Shown here piece after piece: positions 21,502 through 61,592 of a stretch of DNA of 64,000 bases. The DNA is from Bolinopsis microptera (taxonomy: Eukaryota; Ctenophora; Tentaculata; Lobata; Bolinopsidae): the NCBI RefSeq assembly GCF_026151205.1, contig NC_087083.1, positions 1,550,001 to 1,614,000 of the forward strand, read 5' to 3'. The notes under the pieces are model-generated. The model did no database searches and was not told the DNA's origin. It saw only the letters and a list, made by a program, of their open reading frames with translations. Position 1 is the first letter of the stretch, and each line of letters begins with the position of its first letter. The translations under genes were made by a program, and so were the position numbers.

Positions 21502-21840
21502 AATAGTTTATTCAAGATTATCTATTCTTGCTGTCTGCATTCACATATTTCTCAATTTCATCTCACAGCACAATATTTTATGAATTGATTGAATGGGTGT
21601 GTGATTTTGTTTAAAGTAACTTATTACAATTTTATAAGGGCCCATGCTTGTGCAGGAGCTGCATTTGCACTCATTATCTGTGTTTTGGTGACCCTCAGGT
21701 CCTTTGGTTACATACATTTTGTCCGAGACAATTTCAACTTTGACAATCCATGCTTAGAGGACAATATTATATTTAACTAATTCATTGTGTAAACTTGTAT
21801 GTAATTTGACTGATTTGAAAGATTTCAATAAAAAAAAATG
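20281..21840 (+). mobile_element. 5'-truncated LINE, different family from the 9-13 kb element
   Basis: A reverse transcriptase frame opens at 20281 directly inside motif A, and the upstream endonuclease and ORF1 are missing, as expected for incomplete reverse transcription. After the stop at 21501 a 3' UTR-like region runs to an A-rich end (caataaaaaaaaatg at about 21826-21840). Confidence 0.8.
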
Positions 21841-22459
21841 TTTCGTATGATTTAGGGTTGACCAGATTTAGCATAATGTCTAGGTTGAGGTCTAAACAAC
21901 CTAGTCGGAAAACAAAAAATCTTACCTTTACATATGAATGACTAATAAAGAAAATGACGAATGACGAGACGCAATTGCCAAATTAATTTAATAAATGTAA
22001 AGTACAAAAACAGAATTAAATACCAATTCTACACGACAATCTATGATAAACACTTCGTGAATTTGCTGAAAATTGTGAAGTCGTTAGATTTAGAAGCTTA
22101 AACTTAAGCAGCAAAATCAGAAAATATAAGCTAATAATTATAACCGTAAGTGTAAGCTCTCCGACAAAATGATGAAATCATTACTGTAATGTAGTAACGG
22201 TCAACTGATAAAAAAGAACTAAGCACACGGACCATAATATCAGGAAACACTCTGTCCGGAGAGTTTACTCGCCAACGGATTGACCAATCACACCACATAG
22301 AGCTCCCTATTAGTGGAGACAGACCACGTGACTGTAGACGCGACATCGTATTGGTCAAACCAGTAAAACACATACGACTACGAGCAGTTCCCGCCTTTTA
22401 TCTCTATTTCCTATCCGCTAATCTTTCAAAATTTATCGTTTGTTTATTTTACATCTGTA
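21841..22459. other. Spacer, nothing recognised
   Basis: AT-rich up to about 22230, then a CACGTG-containing stretch at about 22324. No gene or ordered repeat. Confidence 0.5.
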
Positions 22460-23548
22460 CCTTACAAGACTTTTTTGTGGCGGACCAATTTGCGACGACC
22501 GAAATTTTGGCGGTCCGAAAATATGGCGAAATTGAACAAAAACCGTCACATTTCGGACGTCACAGAAAATAAGGGTATTTTTCATCATTTTGTTTTCAGA
22601 CACAAAGGAAATTCAAAATTTTCTAAAAATCGGTAAAATCATGTTGAAACAAAATGAAACTTATAAATCGATTTCTTCATCTTCCTCTAAGGGGTCCGGC
22701 TCGACTCTTTCAGTTTCACGCTGTTCTCCAGTGTACTCCCAGGAGTAAGGTTCTCGGATAAGCTGCTTCATCTTGTACACGATGTCTCCGAGGCCTTTGA
22801 AAGTAAGTTTCAACTTGATTTCCAATCCACCGGAGGGTATAGGGGAACGACGGTGTCTGCTATCCTCAACAACTCCATTAATTTCACCACCGTGGCACAT
22901 GAAATAGTGACAATGTTTACTAACTTCTAACGGAATATGTCCGACGGTTACCAACTGTGGAACAAGCAAACCTCTTCCGTCCTTTATCCGCTTCACGGCA
23001 CACGCATACCGATCATGTTGAAGAGACACATCGTTAGTTTCCCGATGGATAGTAAACTTCTCACCATCGTAGATATCAGTCCATGTGATTACTTTTCCGG
23101 AACAAGATCCTTTTTAAATTGACTTGAGTAATAAGATGATTACTGATTAGTGCTGATTTTAGTATTTCAATCTAAAATCTAAATTTTACTCTACTGATCA
23201 ATGACAGTATATCTGCATCACATGACTTATTGAGTTTGATATTAAATTGTTTATCTTGACTTAGTCTCTTATAAGACGTTTATGTTAGCACATAAATGTA
23301 ATTTATTGTAAATTTAAAACGTATTACTTGACATTAAATTCATCATGGAATATTGTGTTTATTTGTCCCACCATCATATAACTAACTTTTCAAGAACAAA
23401 ATGAATCGATGAAGCCACAATTATTGGAATAAGCTAAAAATAATGCGACGGATTCTATTACGACGACCGAAATTTTGGCGGTCCGAAAATATGGCGAAAT
23501 TTCGGGAAAACCGTCGCATTTCGTACGTTATGAAAAAGTCTTGTAAGG
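22460..23548. mobile_element. TA-flanked DNA transposon with 16 bp inverted ends
   Basis: The ends are CCTTACAAGACTTTTT at 22460-22475 and its exact complement at 23533-23548. TA dinucleotides flank both sides (22458-22459 and 23549-23550), consistent with a TA target duplication. Subterminal direct repeats of about 40 bp containing gacgaccgaaattttggcgg begin near 22494 and 23461. The only frame inside is HIRAN-like, on the minus strand; no transposase is visible, so it is non-autonomous or carries an unrecognised one. Confidence 0.8.
22661..23113 (-). CDS. HIRAN-like domain protein carried by the TA-flanked element
   Basis: The frame is open for about 150 codons from about 23113 to the stop at 22661. 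It reads DIYDGEKFTIHRETNDVSL, then RYACAVKRIKDGRGLLVPQL, VTVGHIPLEVSKHCHYF and SPIPSGGLEIKLKLTFKG, ending in an acidic tail. The order of a basic strand, VGHIP motif and SPIPSGGLEI motif matches what I recall of HIRAN-like proteins common in cnidarian and mollusc mobile elements; the HIRAN name is therefore family knowledge, not proven here. HIRAN domains bind DNA ends in larger repair proteins. No ATG is seen at the start of the open stretch, so it may be an exon or a 5'-shortened copy; the first internal start-like codon is GTG at about 23029. Confidence 0.5.
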   Translation of the reverse strand, partial: KGSCSGKVITWTDIYDGEKFTIHRETNDVSLQHDRYACAVKRIKDGRGLLVPQLVTVGHIPLEVSKHCHYFMCHGGEINGVVEDSRHRRSPIPSGGLEIKLKLTFKGLGDIVYKMKQLIREPYSWEYTGEQRETERVEPDPLEEDEEIDL

Positions 23549-23861
23549 TAATCGTTCATATTAGAATTCTGGGTAATCTTTATTTTCTCAAAGTCGGTTA
23601 TTATCTTGGAGCCAAATAACATGATAAATTACAGCTTTCATTTATGGAACCATCAATTTCAAAGTCATGATCACCATTATAACAATCAGAGTACTTGCTA
23701 TCTGATATGATCTATTGATTAAAAATACTGCGATCAATCGAAATGTATTTTAGCTAAAGAATAAAGGCATACCTGCCATTGATTATTATTAACATATCAC
23801 AAATCTTTCTGTCACGGAGTTTTTATTAACAGGAAGCGATGTGTAACAAACAATATGTAAA
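23549..23861. other. Spacer, nothing recognised
   Basis: AT-rich sequence between mobile elements. Confidence 0.5.
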
Positions 23862-24501
23862 TCACAGTGCTGGCAAGCACGACCGCCGCCATTATCACAG
23901 TGCTGATCACAAGCACGACCGCCGCCATTATCACAGTGCTGATCACAAGCACGACCGCCGCCATTATCACAGTGCTAATCACAAGCACGACCGCCGCCAT
24001 TATAATCCCCATACTATTACCTTGATTCACGATGTCAATCCTTCGCATCTCGCCGATCTGCATACGGTTGCGAGAAGAATTATTTGATGCGCGGCGCGAC
24101 CCAGTAGTGCATCGCGCTACAAACTATTACCCTCATACTATTATACCCCCTTTACTCTTTTCCAGGCATTAAGACTCATCGAAAGTCGTTCAGCAGGCAT
24201 ATTTTAAGTTCAAAACATTTTAATTCGATGTCAAAGATGACAGCTAGGAGTAAGAAATAGTTATGTAAAGGATTTTAAGAAAGTTGCGCAAAATCAAAAA
24301 TACGCGCCAGCACTGTTATACGAAATTCGGTAAAAACTCCAAATCGCCATATTCAGGTGCCTTAAAAACCACGTTAAAATTGAGTTGGAGATCTGAAATT
24401 TTGCAGGGCAGCTAAATGTTAACCAAATCGACTGCAAACAAAGTTTTAAGTTTCAGGAGTGTCGGGAAGTGGATTTTCTGGAACCCATGTTTTACAACAT
24501 G
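23862..24501 (-). repeat. Dispersed repeat R1, copy C, inverted
   Basis: It carries the R1 landmarks in reverse order and opposite strand relative to copies A and B: cacagtgctggcaagcacga at its left, aggcattaagactcatcgaa at 24165 and agtttcaggagtgtcgggaa at 24450. It also contains a 36 bp tandem array and a foldback end absent from A and B, so it is a composite. It joins directly to the next foldback element. Confidence 0.8.
23878..24003 (+). repeat. 36 bp tandem repeat, about 3.5 copies
   Basis: The unit cacgaccgccgccattatca plus cagtgctgatcacaag repeats with a single base change in the last copy. The flanking R1 sequence contains one degenerate unit, which shows where the array arose. Confidence 0.9.
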
Positions 24502-24770
24502 GAAAAAGCGAGCGACCGATTTCATTCTCGAATCTTGGTATCATTTTTAACGGGTGATACTCGTAAAATATCTGTTCCATATATAAATATTGGACAGGAC
24601 CGTCGACGAGTCCAACTCGGCGCGCGTCCTGGTAGGTTGTAAACCTACAGTATCATTTTGCATTTGCGGACGGTTATTCAAATTAATATCATTTCCTTTT
24701 GTTTGGGAAAGAGAGACACTGGCAGCGGTCCACTTTGATCTACCCATGATTATGGGTTTTGGTCAAATTA
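24502..24770. mobile_element. Single-arm copy of the 8063-8371 foldback element, interrupted
   Basis: It shares aaaagcgagcgaccgatttc and the right arm up to gattatgggttttggtcaaa. An insertion of about 100 bp (24548-24651) splits it at the site that reads ggtatcaatttgcatttgcg in the uninterrupted copy. Confidence 0.85.
24548..24651 (+). mobile_element. Short hairpin-ended element (SHE), copy nested in a foldback element
   Basis: It begins AACGGGTGATACTCGTAAAA, contains GACCGTCGACGAGTCCAACT, and ends in the perfect hairpin GTAGGTTGTAAACCTAC. The flanks repeat gtatcatttt on both sides, a 10 bp target duplication, and the uninterrupted parent site is visible at 8063-8371. No coding capacity and no inverted ends. 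Confidence 0.8.
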
Positions 24771-24815
24771 TAAATATAAAATAATTGTTGTACTTAATAT
24801 AAAAACCAAAGTATA

Positions 24816-24902
24816 CTTGTAGGTTTACAACCTACCAGGACGCGCGCCGAGTTGGACTCGTATACGGTATGGAACAAATATTTTACGAGTATCACCCGTT
24901 AA
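24816..24902 (-). mobile_element. Short hairpin-ended element, inverted copy
   Basis: Same family in the opposite direction: GTAGGTTTACAACCTAC at 24820-24836 through to TTTACGAGTATCACCCGTTA. The flanks aagtatactt and aagtatacaa are near-identical over 8-9 bp, as expected of a target duplication. A middle part of the unit is shortened. Confidence 0.75.
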
Positions 24903-25351
24903 AAGTATACAAGATATTCTGCAAAATACAGTTCATCAAGATTTTAAAGTAGATTACCTGGGACCTCAGGCTATAATGTTGATAGACGTATAGATAATAA
25001 TAAAGATGCAGCGGAATGACAGGCTGAGCTGACGAGCGTGCTAAATCACTATATAGTCGATCTTTGAGATTTTTCTAAAAGGGCCCCTGACCGTTAAAAT
25101 TTACCTGATTCGATGTATTTTTGAACACTGATTCCGAATCACCCAACATGACAATCAACTTGATTGACGATGTCAATCCGTCGAGATCGATGCTAGAAGA
25201 ACGACGATGCTAGCAAGAATGCTAGTTCGCGCGGCGCGTCGAAGCGGCGAAGTCCTCCAACAATTAACATGACATAGGGTTAATATGCTCCCCTCCCTTG
25301 CCACTAGCGATATATCGGCGAAAAACTGTCTCGATCACGTGATATGATCTT

Positions 25352-25453
25352 AACGGGTGATACTCGTAAAATATTTGTTTCAAATATTTGTTACAAATAC
25401 AAGACCGTCGACGAGTCCAACTCGGCGCTCGTCTTGGTAGGTTATAAACCTAC
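25352..25453 (+). mobile_element. Short hairpin-ended element, copy nested in the 25161-25681 foldback
   Basis: AACGGGTGATACTCGTAAAA at the start and GTAGGTTATAAACCTAC at the end. The flanks gatatgatc and gatatgacc give a 9 bp target duplication with one mismatch. Confidence 0.78.
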
Positions 25454-25503
25454 AAGATATGACCATGTAAGGAAGTTGGTATAATTTCTCGTTAGGGTTA
25501 TAT

Positions 25504-25540
25504 ATAGGCCCTAGGCCTATATACTTATAGGCCTAGGGTT
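25504..25540. repeat. Palindrome of taggccctaggcctata
   Basis: Ataggccctaggcctatat at the left is answered by tataggcctaggg at the right. Confidence 0.7.
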
Positions 25541-25625
25541 TTAGCATATTATGCTTCAGTTTATAAGGATTGGGATCAGATTTGGAGGACTTCGCCGCTT
25601 CGACGCGCCGCGCAAACTAGCATTC

Positions 25626-25656
25626 GATCGTTGCTCTGCTTCGCAGAGCAACGATC
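25626..25656. repeat. Perfect 14 bp-stem hairpin with TTC loop
   Basis: gatcgttgctctgc pairs exactly with gcagagcaacgatc around TTC. It lies inside the right arm of the foldback but not in the left arm. Confidence 0.92.
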
Positions 25657-25814
25657 TCGACGGATTGACATGGTCAATCAAGGATCAGATTAGATCACTC
25701 ATTAGATGGTTAGGGTTTCGAATAGTCATTATGCCTTCAGAGCCACCTTGAGGACGTGTTAAAAAAGTCACGTGACAGTCGAGTGTAGAGTGATTAATTA
25801 TCATCCTGAGTGCT

Positions 25815-28800
25815 GAGCGCCGCCCAGTAAAAAGTGAAGGGAGGATCTCTATCAAATCTCTTCAGCAGATGACTTGTGTCTAATGTTCTTGTTACTGAGC
25901 GCCGCCCAGTAAAAAGTGAAGGGAGGCGATCTCTATCAAATCTCTTCAGCAGATGACTTGTGTCTAATGTTCTTGTTGCTGAGCGCCGCCCAGTAAAAAG
26001 TGAAGGGAGGCGATCTCTATCAAATCCTTCAGCAGATGACTTGTGTCTAATGTTCTTGTTGCTGAGTGCTGAGCGCCGCCCAGTAAAAAGTGAAGGGAGG
26101 CGATCTCTATCAAATCTCTTCAGCAGATGACTTGTGTCTAATGTTCTTGTTGCTGAGCGCCGCCCAGTAAAAAGTGAAGGGAGGCGATCTCTATCAAATC
26201 CTTCAGCAGATGACTTGTGTCTAATGTTCTTGTTGCTGAGCGCCGCCCAGTAAAAAGTGAAGGGAGGCGATCTCTATCAAATCCTTCAGCAGATGACTTG
26301 TGTCTAATGTTCTTGTTGCTGAGCGCCGCCCAGTAAAAAGTGAAGGGAGGCGATCTCTATCAAATCTCTTCAGCAGATGACTTGTGTCTAATGTTCTTGT
26401 TGCTGAGCGCCGCCCAGTAAAAAGTGAAGGGAGGATCTCTATCAAATCTCTTCAGCAGATGACTTGTGTCTAATGTTCTTGTTGCTGAGCGCCGCCCAGT
26501 AAAAAGTGAAGGGAGGCGATCTCTATCAAATCCTTCAGCAGATGACTTGTGTCTAATGTTCTTGTTGCTGAGCGCCGCCCAGTAAAAAGTGAAGGGAGGC
26601 GATCTCTATCAAATCCTTCAGCAGATGACTTGTGTCTAATGTTCTTGTTGCTGAGCGCCGCCCAGTAAAAAGTGAAGGGAGGCGATCTCTATCAAATCCT
26701 TCAGCAGATGACTTGTGTCTAATGTTCTTGTTGCTGAGCGCCGCCCAGTAAAAAGTGAAGGGAGGCGATCTCTATCAAATCTCTTCAGCAGATGACTTGT
26801 GTCTAATGTTCTTGTTGCTGAGCGCCGCCCAGTAAAAAGTGAAGGGAGGCGATCTCTATCAAATCCCTTCAGCAGATGACTTGTGTCTAATGTTCTTGTT
26901 GCTGAGCGCCGCCCAGTAAAAAGTGAAGGGAGGCGATCTCTATCAAATCCCTTCAGCAGATGACTTGTGTCTAATGTTCTTGTTGCTGAGCGCCGCCCAG
27001 TAAAAAGTGAAGGGAGGCGATCTCTATCAAATCTCTTCAGCAGATGACTTGTGTCTAATGTTCTTGTTGCTGAGCGCCGCCCAGTAAAAAGTGAAGGGAG
27101 GCGATCTCTATCAAATCTCTTCAGCAGATGACTTGTGTCTAATGTTCTTGTTGCTGAGCGCCGCCCAGTAAAAAGTGAAGGGAGGCGATCTCAATCAAAT
27201 CTCTTCAGCAGATGACTTGTGTCTAATGTTCTTGTTGCTGAGCGCCGCCCAGTAAAAAGTGAAGGGAGGCGATCTCTATCAAATCTCTTCAGCAGATGAC
27301 TTGTGTCTAATGTTCTTGTTGCTGAGCGCCGCCCAGTAAAAAGTGAAGGGAGGCGATCTCTATCAAATCCCTTCAGCAGATGACTTGTGTCTAATGTTCT
27401 TGTTGCTGAGCGCCGCCCAGTAAAAAGTGAAGGGAGGCGATCTCTATCAAATCTCTTCAGCAGATGACTTGTGTCTAATGTTCTTGTTGCTGAGCGCCGC
27501 CCAGTAAAAAGTGAAGGGAGGCGATCTCTATCAAATCTCTTCAGCAGATGACTTGTGTCTAATGTTCTTGTTGCTGAGCGCCGCCCAGTAAAAAGTGAAG
27601 GGAGGCGATCTCTATCAAATCTCTTCAGCAGATGACTTGTGTCTAATGTTCTTGTTGCTGAGCGCCGCCCAGTAAAAAGTGAAGGGAGGCGATCTCTATC
27701 AAATCCCTTCAGCAGATGACTTGTGTCTAATGTTCTTGTTGCTGAGCGCCGCCCAGTAAAAAGTGAAGGGAGGCGATCTCTATCAAATCTCTTCAGCAGA
27801 TGACTTGTGTCTAATGTTCTTGTTGCTGAGCGCCGCCCAGTAAAAAGTGAAGGGAGGCGATCTCTATCAAATCTCTTCAGCAGATGACTTGTGTCTAATG
27901 TTCTTGTTGCTGAGCGCCGCCCGGTAAAAAGTGAAGGGAGGCGATCTCTATCAAATCTCTTCAGCAGATGACTTGTGTCTAATGTTCTTGTTGCTGAGCG
28001 CCGCCCAGTAAAAAGTGAAGGGAGGCGATCTCTATCAAATCTCTTCAGCAGATGACTTGTGTCTAATGTTCTTGTTGCTGAGCGCCGCCCAGTAAAAAGT
28101 GAAGGGAGGCGATCTCTATCAAATCCCTTCAGCAGATGACTTGTGTCTAATGTTCTTGTTGCTGAGCGCCGCCCAGTAAAAAGTGAAGGGAGGCGATCTC
28201 TATCAAATCTCTTCAGCAGATGACTTGTGTCTAATGTTCTTGTTGCTGAGCGCCGCCCAGTAAAAAGTGAAGGGAGGCGATCTCTATCAAATCTCTTCAG
28301 CAGATGACTTGTGTCTAATGTTCTTGTTACTGAGCGCCGCCCAGTAAAAAGTGAAGGGAGGCGATCTCTATCAAATCTCTTCAGCAGATGACTTGTGTCT
28401 AATGTTCTTGTTGCTGAGCGCCGCCCAGTAAAAAGTGAAGGGAGGCGATCTCTATCAAATCCCTTCAGCAGATGACTTGTGTCTAATGTTCTTGTTGCTG
28501 AGCGCCGCCCAGTAAAAAGTGAAGGGAGGCGATCTCTATCAAATCTCTTCAGCAGATGACTTGTGTCTAATGTTCTTGTTGCTGAGCGCCGCCCAGTAAA
28601 AAGTGAAGGGAGGCGATCTCTATCAAATCTCTTCAGCAGATGACTTGTGTCTAATGTTCTTGTTGCTGAGCGCCGCCCAGTAAAAAGTGAAGGGAGGCGA
28701 TCTCTATCAAATCTCTTCAGCAGATGACTTGTGTCTAATGTTCTTGTTACTGAGCGCCGCCCAGTAAAAAGTGAAGGGAGGCGATCTCTATCAAATCTCT

Positions 28801-29178
28801 TCAGCAGATGACTTGTGTCTAATGTTCTTGTTGCTGAGCGCCGCCCAGTAAAAAGTGAAGGGAGGCGATCTCTATCAAATCTCTTCAGCAGAAGATGACT
28901 TGTGTCTAATGTTCTTGTTGCTGAGCGCCGCCCAGTAAAAAGTGAAGGGAGGCGATCTCTATCAAATCTCTTCAGCAGATGACTTGTGTCTAATGTTCTT
29001 GTTGCTGAGCGCCGCCCAGTAAAAAGTGAAGGGAGGCGATCTCTATCAAATCTCTTCAGCAGATGACTTGTGTCTAATGTTCTTGTTGCTGAGCGCCGCC
29101 CAGTAAAAAGTGAAGGGAGGGCGATCTCTATCAAATCTCTTCAGCAGATGACTTGTGTCTAATGTTTTTGTTGCTGAG
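25815..29178. repeat. 84 bp satellite, about 40 copies
   Basis: The unit begins gctgagcgccgcccagtaaa and ends ctaatgttcttgtt. Most copies are 84 bp; a few near the left end lack one or two bases. Because 84 is divisible by three, one minus-strand frame stays open across about 23 copies as a 28-residue repeat (core LPSLFTGRRSATRTLDTSHL). Variant copies with aaatcccttcag recur at 27365, 27701, 28121 and 28457, a 4-then-5-unit rhythm showing a 9-unit (756 bp) higher-order repeat. I see no gene signals and call it satellite DNA. Confidence 0.95.
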
Positions 29179-30026
29179 GCCGACGGAGTGAACATCAGAA
29201 CATGGCAATATTCAATATTATCATCAACATGTCGAACAATTGGATCCACAATTAGTTTTATGAGAATTGAACCAGAAAGTGTACACGGAACAGACCAATG
29301 ACAGATGACCATGACATGCACTCAATTTACTCAATATCTGGGGTTGAGAAGGGATCAGACGCAGTTTCAATGTTTTTCACCGGAGGGGAATTGGGTAATT
29401 TGCCAAGTCACTTCATGGACTATCGTTTAGAGATACTGAAATCTATCAACAAGAAGGAAAGTTTTGTCCCCTTTCCCAGTTCTCCACTCCAAAATAACTA
29501 CCTCGCAACGAAATCTTAAAATTGAGTCCTGCATAGTGGGACAAACTTACATTTGCAAAATTGAGGTCAATATAGGACAAAATAAAAGCAGTTCTTTTCA
29601 TTGACGATGAAATAAAATGTAAACATAAAGCTATAGATATTGTACATTGTCATTAAAAATTCCAAGTACAATGCGTTGGATTCAAAATAATACAAAACCG
29701 AGATTATTTCAAAACTCATTTCTTGTACGCTCCATAAAATGAGCGAGGATACGGCAATTTCTTGGCTCATTTAAGGTTATCATATAATTTATCTTGATCT
29801 TATATCTTTTTATAGACACCCAAACAGTAGATAATTAAGTTGAGGATACGGCAGTTTTTAGGGTAAAATAGATGAATCGAATAATGTGTTTTTGTTAATG
29901 AAAAGGAGAATCTGTCAAGTTTATTTTCAATCTTTAGTAATACAAACATTAACATTACGCCTATCAATTTATAAAACTTTACTGATTTCTTAATAATCTA
30001 TTTGAATTTCAAATAACTCCTCATAT
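29179..30026. other. Spacer between satellite and RIN 3' end
   Basis: AT-rich. Contains the motif gaggatacggca twice (29746, 29843). No gene recognised. A TTTATT at about 29920 would be an AATAAA signal for the minus-strand gene, but it is far from the stop. Confidence 0.4.
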
Positions 30027-30150
30027 GGGGTCGTTCACATATTACGTAATCATTTTTTTGAACATTTTTACCCCCCTCCCCTCCGTAATCAGTTCTACAC
30101 ATATTTCGGAAACCCCCCCTCAACTGATTACGTAATATGTGAACGACCCC
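30027..30150. mobile_element. MITE-like element, copy 2 (GGGGTCGTTCACATATTACG ends)
   Basis: Same inverted ends as the copy at 3554-3729 but a shorter interior of about 75 bp. The flanks read tat on both sides, a likely 3 bp target duplication. Confidence 0.85.
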
Positions 30151-30488
30151 TATCAAATAAATATCACATAATTCCTATAGTTATTTCTCAATGTCAGTAC
30201 AAATCTCAACATACCAATCTGTGACCATCAACAAAGTTACTATTCCGACTGAAGCATTCCTTTTTGAGGAAACGTTCGTTGAGTCGTTCATTTTCAGTAA
30301 TTCCTCCAGAACACAATTCAGAAAAACACATTTGAAGAATACACAGCTTATCCTCCAGATCCAAATATAACCGGGTAAAACATCACCAATATCACAGGTT
30401 AAAAGAACAACTCTATCACCAGCTTCAAGCTTAAAACCACATCACAGCTGTCATTATCACCGTCTATCACCGGGTCCAACACCTAACA

Positions 30489-60503
<30,015 letters not shown>

Positions 60504-61499
60504 CTAATGAATAATCAAGCTAAACACACTAAAAACAGCACAAGAACGAGAATAATAACATGTACTCCTCCTCTCTCTCTACTTCTCATTTCTCACTGAA
60601 CGCTGTACTTGTGGACGCTAAATCTAAATATAGTAAAGCTGGGAGTGTGTCATAGATATGTTAATTAATCTATACTCGATTATCGGGTATTACCTAATTA
60701 TTATTACATTGCACGGCTGTGTGAGCACTATAAACTTGGGTAACGTAAGGGTTTATTTTCAGTGGTCAAGTGGTTGCACCCATGTTTTTTTCAGGCACGT
60801 GACAGGAATTAACCAATCAGCTTTCACTATCGACCAGAGTCCTAGTCACGTGTCAAAACAGATTTATATACTTAGTTTACGTCAGTGTTTATTTTCGGTA
60901 CCGAGATGCCTGCGGAGGTAGGAGAAATGCCTGCGGAGGTGGCACCCATTGTTACCCAACGGTTAATGGATACTAAAGTAAATCTGTGCGTGACACAAGC
61001 TTCTTAAATAGCTGACACAGTTTTCCGAGCGTTACTTACTTATGTTACTTATGTGATGCTTTAGCTGCGCTGCAGCAGGGCCATCAACTGAAATGACCAC
61101 CCTTATGCTTTACTTCGGACAACCATGGCTTTATAGTCACGGCATGTAACCGGCACTTACAGGAAACCGAAGGATCAAGTCTAACGCCAGCGACGGTTAA
61201 GGTATTATACCACACTTTCTTCGCCCGAAGCTTCGCTGTATTGATCATGTACAGCTCCTCATTTAACCCTCACACACGATTTCTCGAGCATTCGGCTGAG
61301 TAGACCGGGGGGCTGCATAGGTCCAACGGTACCCTTAGCAGAGCGTCAACGACGCTCACCCCATGGCTAGCGGCACAGACGGGAATCGAATCTGGGACCC
61401 TGTGAATGCGAGGCATTTCACAAGCAAGCTGACTAACGAACTGCGCCACATAGCCACAGCGTATCGAATATCTGACAAATTGTTGCAAAATGTTGCACC
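60504..61499. other. Probable RIN 5' flank
   Basis: Contains CACGTG at 60797 and 60847, a TATA-like tttatata at 60863 (plus direction), and the tRNA-like element described separately. No confident promoter. Confidence 0.35.
61290..61458 (-). mobile_element. tRNA-derived SINE head
   Basis: On the minus strand from 61456, GGCTATGTGGCGCAGTTCGTTAG gives an A box and D-arm start (the first 20 bases match best), and GATTCGATTCCC gives a B box. The 5' GGCTA pairs with TAGCC near 61363. An extended hairpin replaces a normal anticodon arm, and sequence continues past the tRNA part, as in a SINE. The short frame here is a by-product. Confidence 0.6.
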
Positions 61500-61592
61500 G
61501 TTGTGATCACGTGACGTTGTGATCACGTGACGTTGTGATCACGTGACGTTGTGATCACGTGACGTTGTGATCACGTGACGTTGTGATCACGT
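61500..61592. repeat. 16 bp repeat (gttgtgatcacgtgac), six copies
   Basis: Six consecutive units, each with the palindrome tgatcacgtgac; the last changes to gtgatatt. Confidence 0.95.

Larger units (their letters stand above)
25161..25681. mobile_element. Foldback element with ~100 bp inverted arms
   Basis: The left arm runs from ttgattgacgatgtcaatcc to cgaagcggcgaagtcctcca (25160-25259). The right arm (25581-25681) is its inverse and ends ggattgacatggtcaatcaa. The right arm holds an extra 14 bp-stem hairpin. The centre contains a nested SHE copy and a palindrome of taggcctaggg. A related end lies at about 24021-24050. The arms match a GC-rich gcgcggcgcg core. Confidence 0.85.

Noticed and set aside
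24548-24651. Hammerhead ribozyme in the short hairpin-ended element
   Set aside because: The GACGAGTCC stretch resembles part of a hammerhead, but the CTGANGA core and the GAAA box are absent.
27191-29134. 647-residue frame of 28-residue repeats as a repeat protein
   Set aside because: Explained by an 84 bp satellite unit without a stop; adjoining units with length changes break the frame and no promoter or splice context is seen.
25815-29178. CRISPR-like array
   Set aside because: No unique spacers; whole units repeat, the host is an animal and no cas-like gene is present. The same applies to the 71, 68 and 45 bp arrays.
60658-60955. Plus-strand frames upstream of RIN as a separate small gene
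   Set aside because: No domain, and part of the segment is equally a candidate first RIN exon on the other strand; evidence is insufficient for either.
61370-61458. Functional tRNA gene on the minus strand
   Set aside because: Only five of seven acceptor pairs form, the anticodon arm is an extended hairpin and sequence continues as in a SINE.
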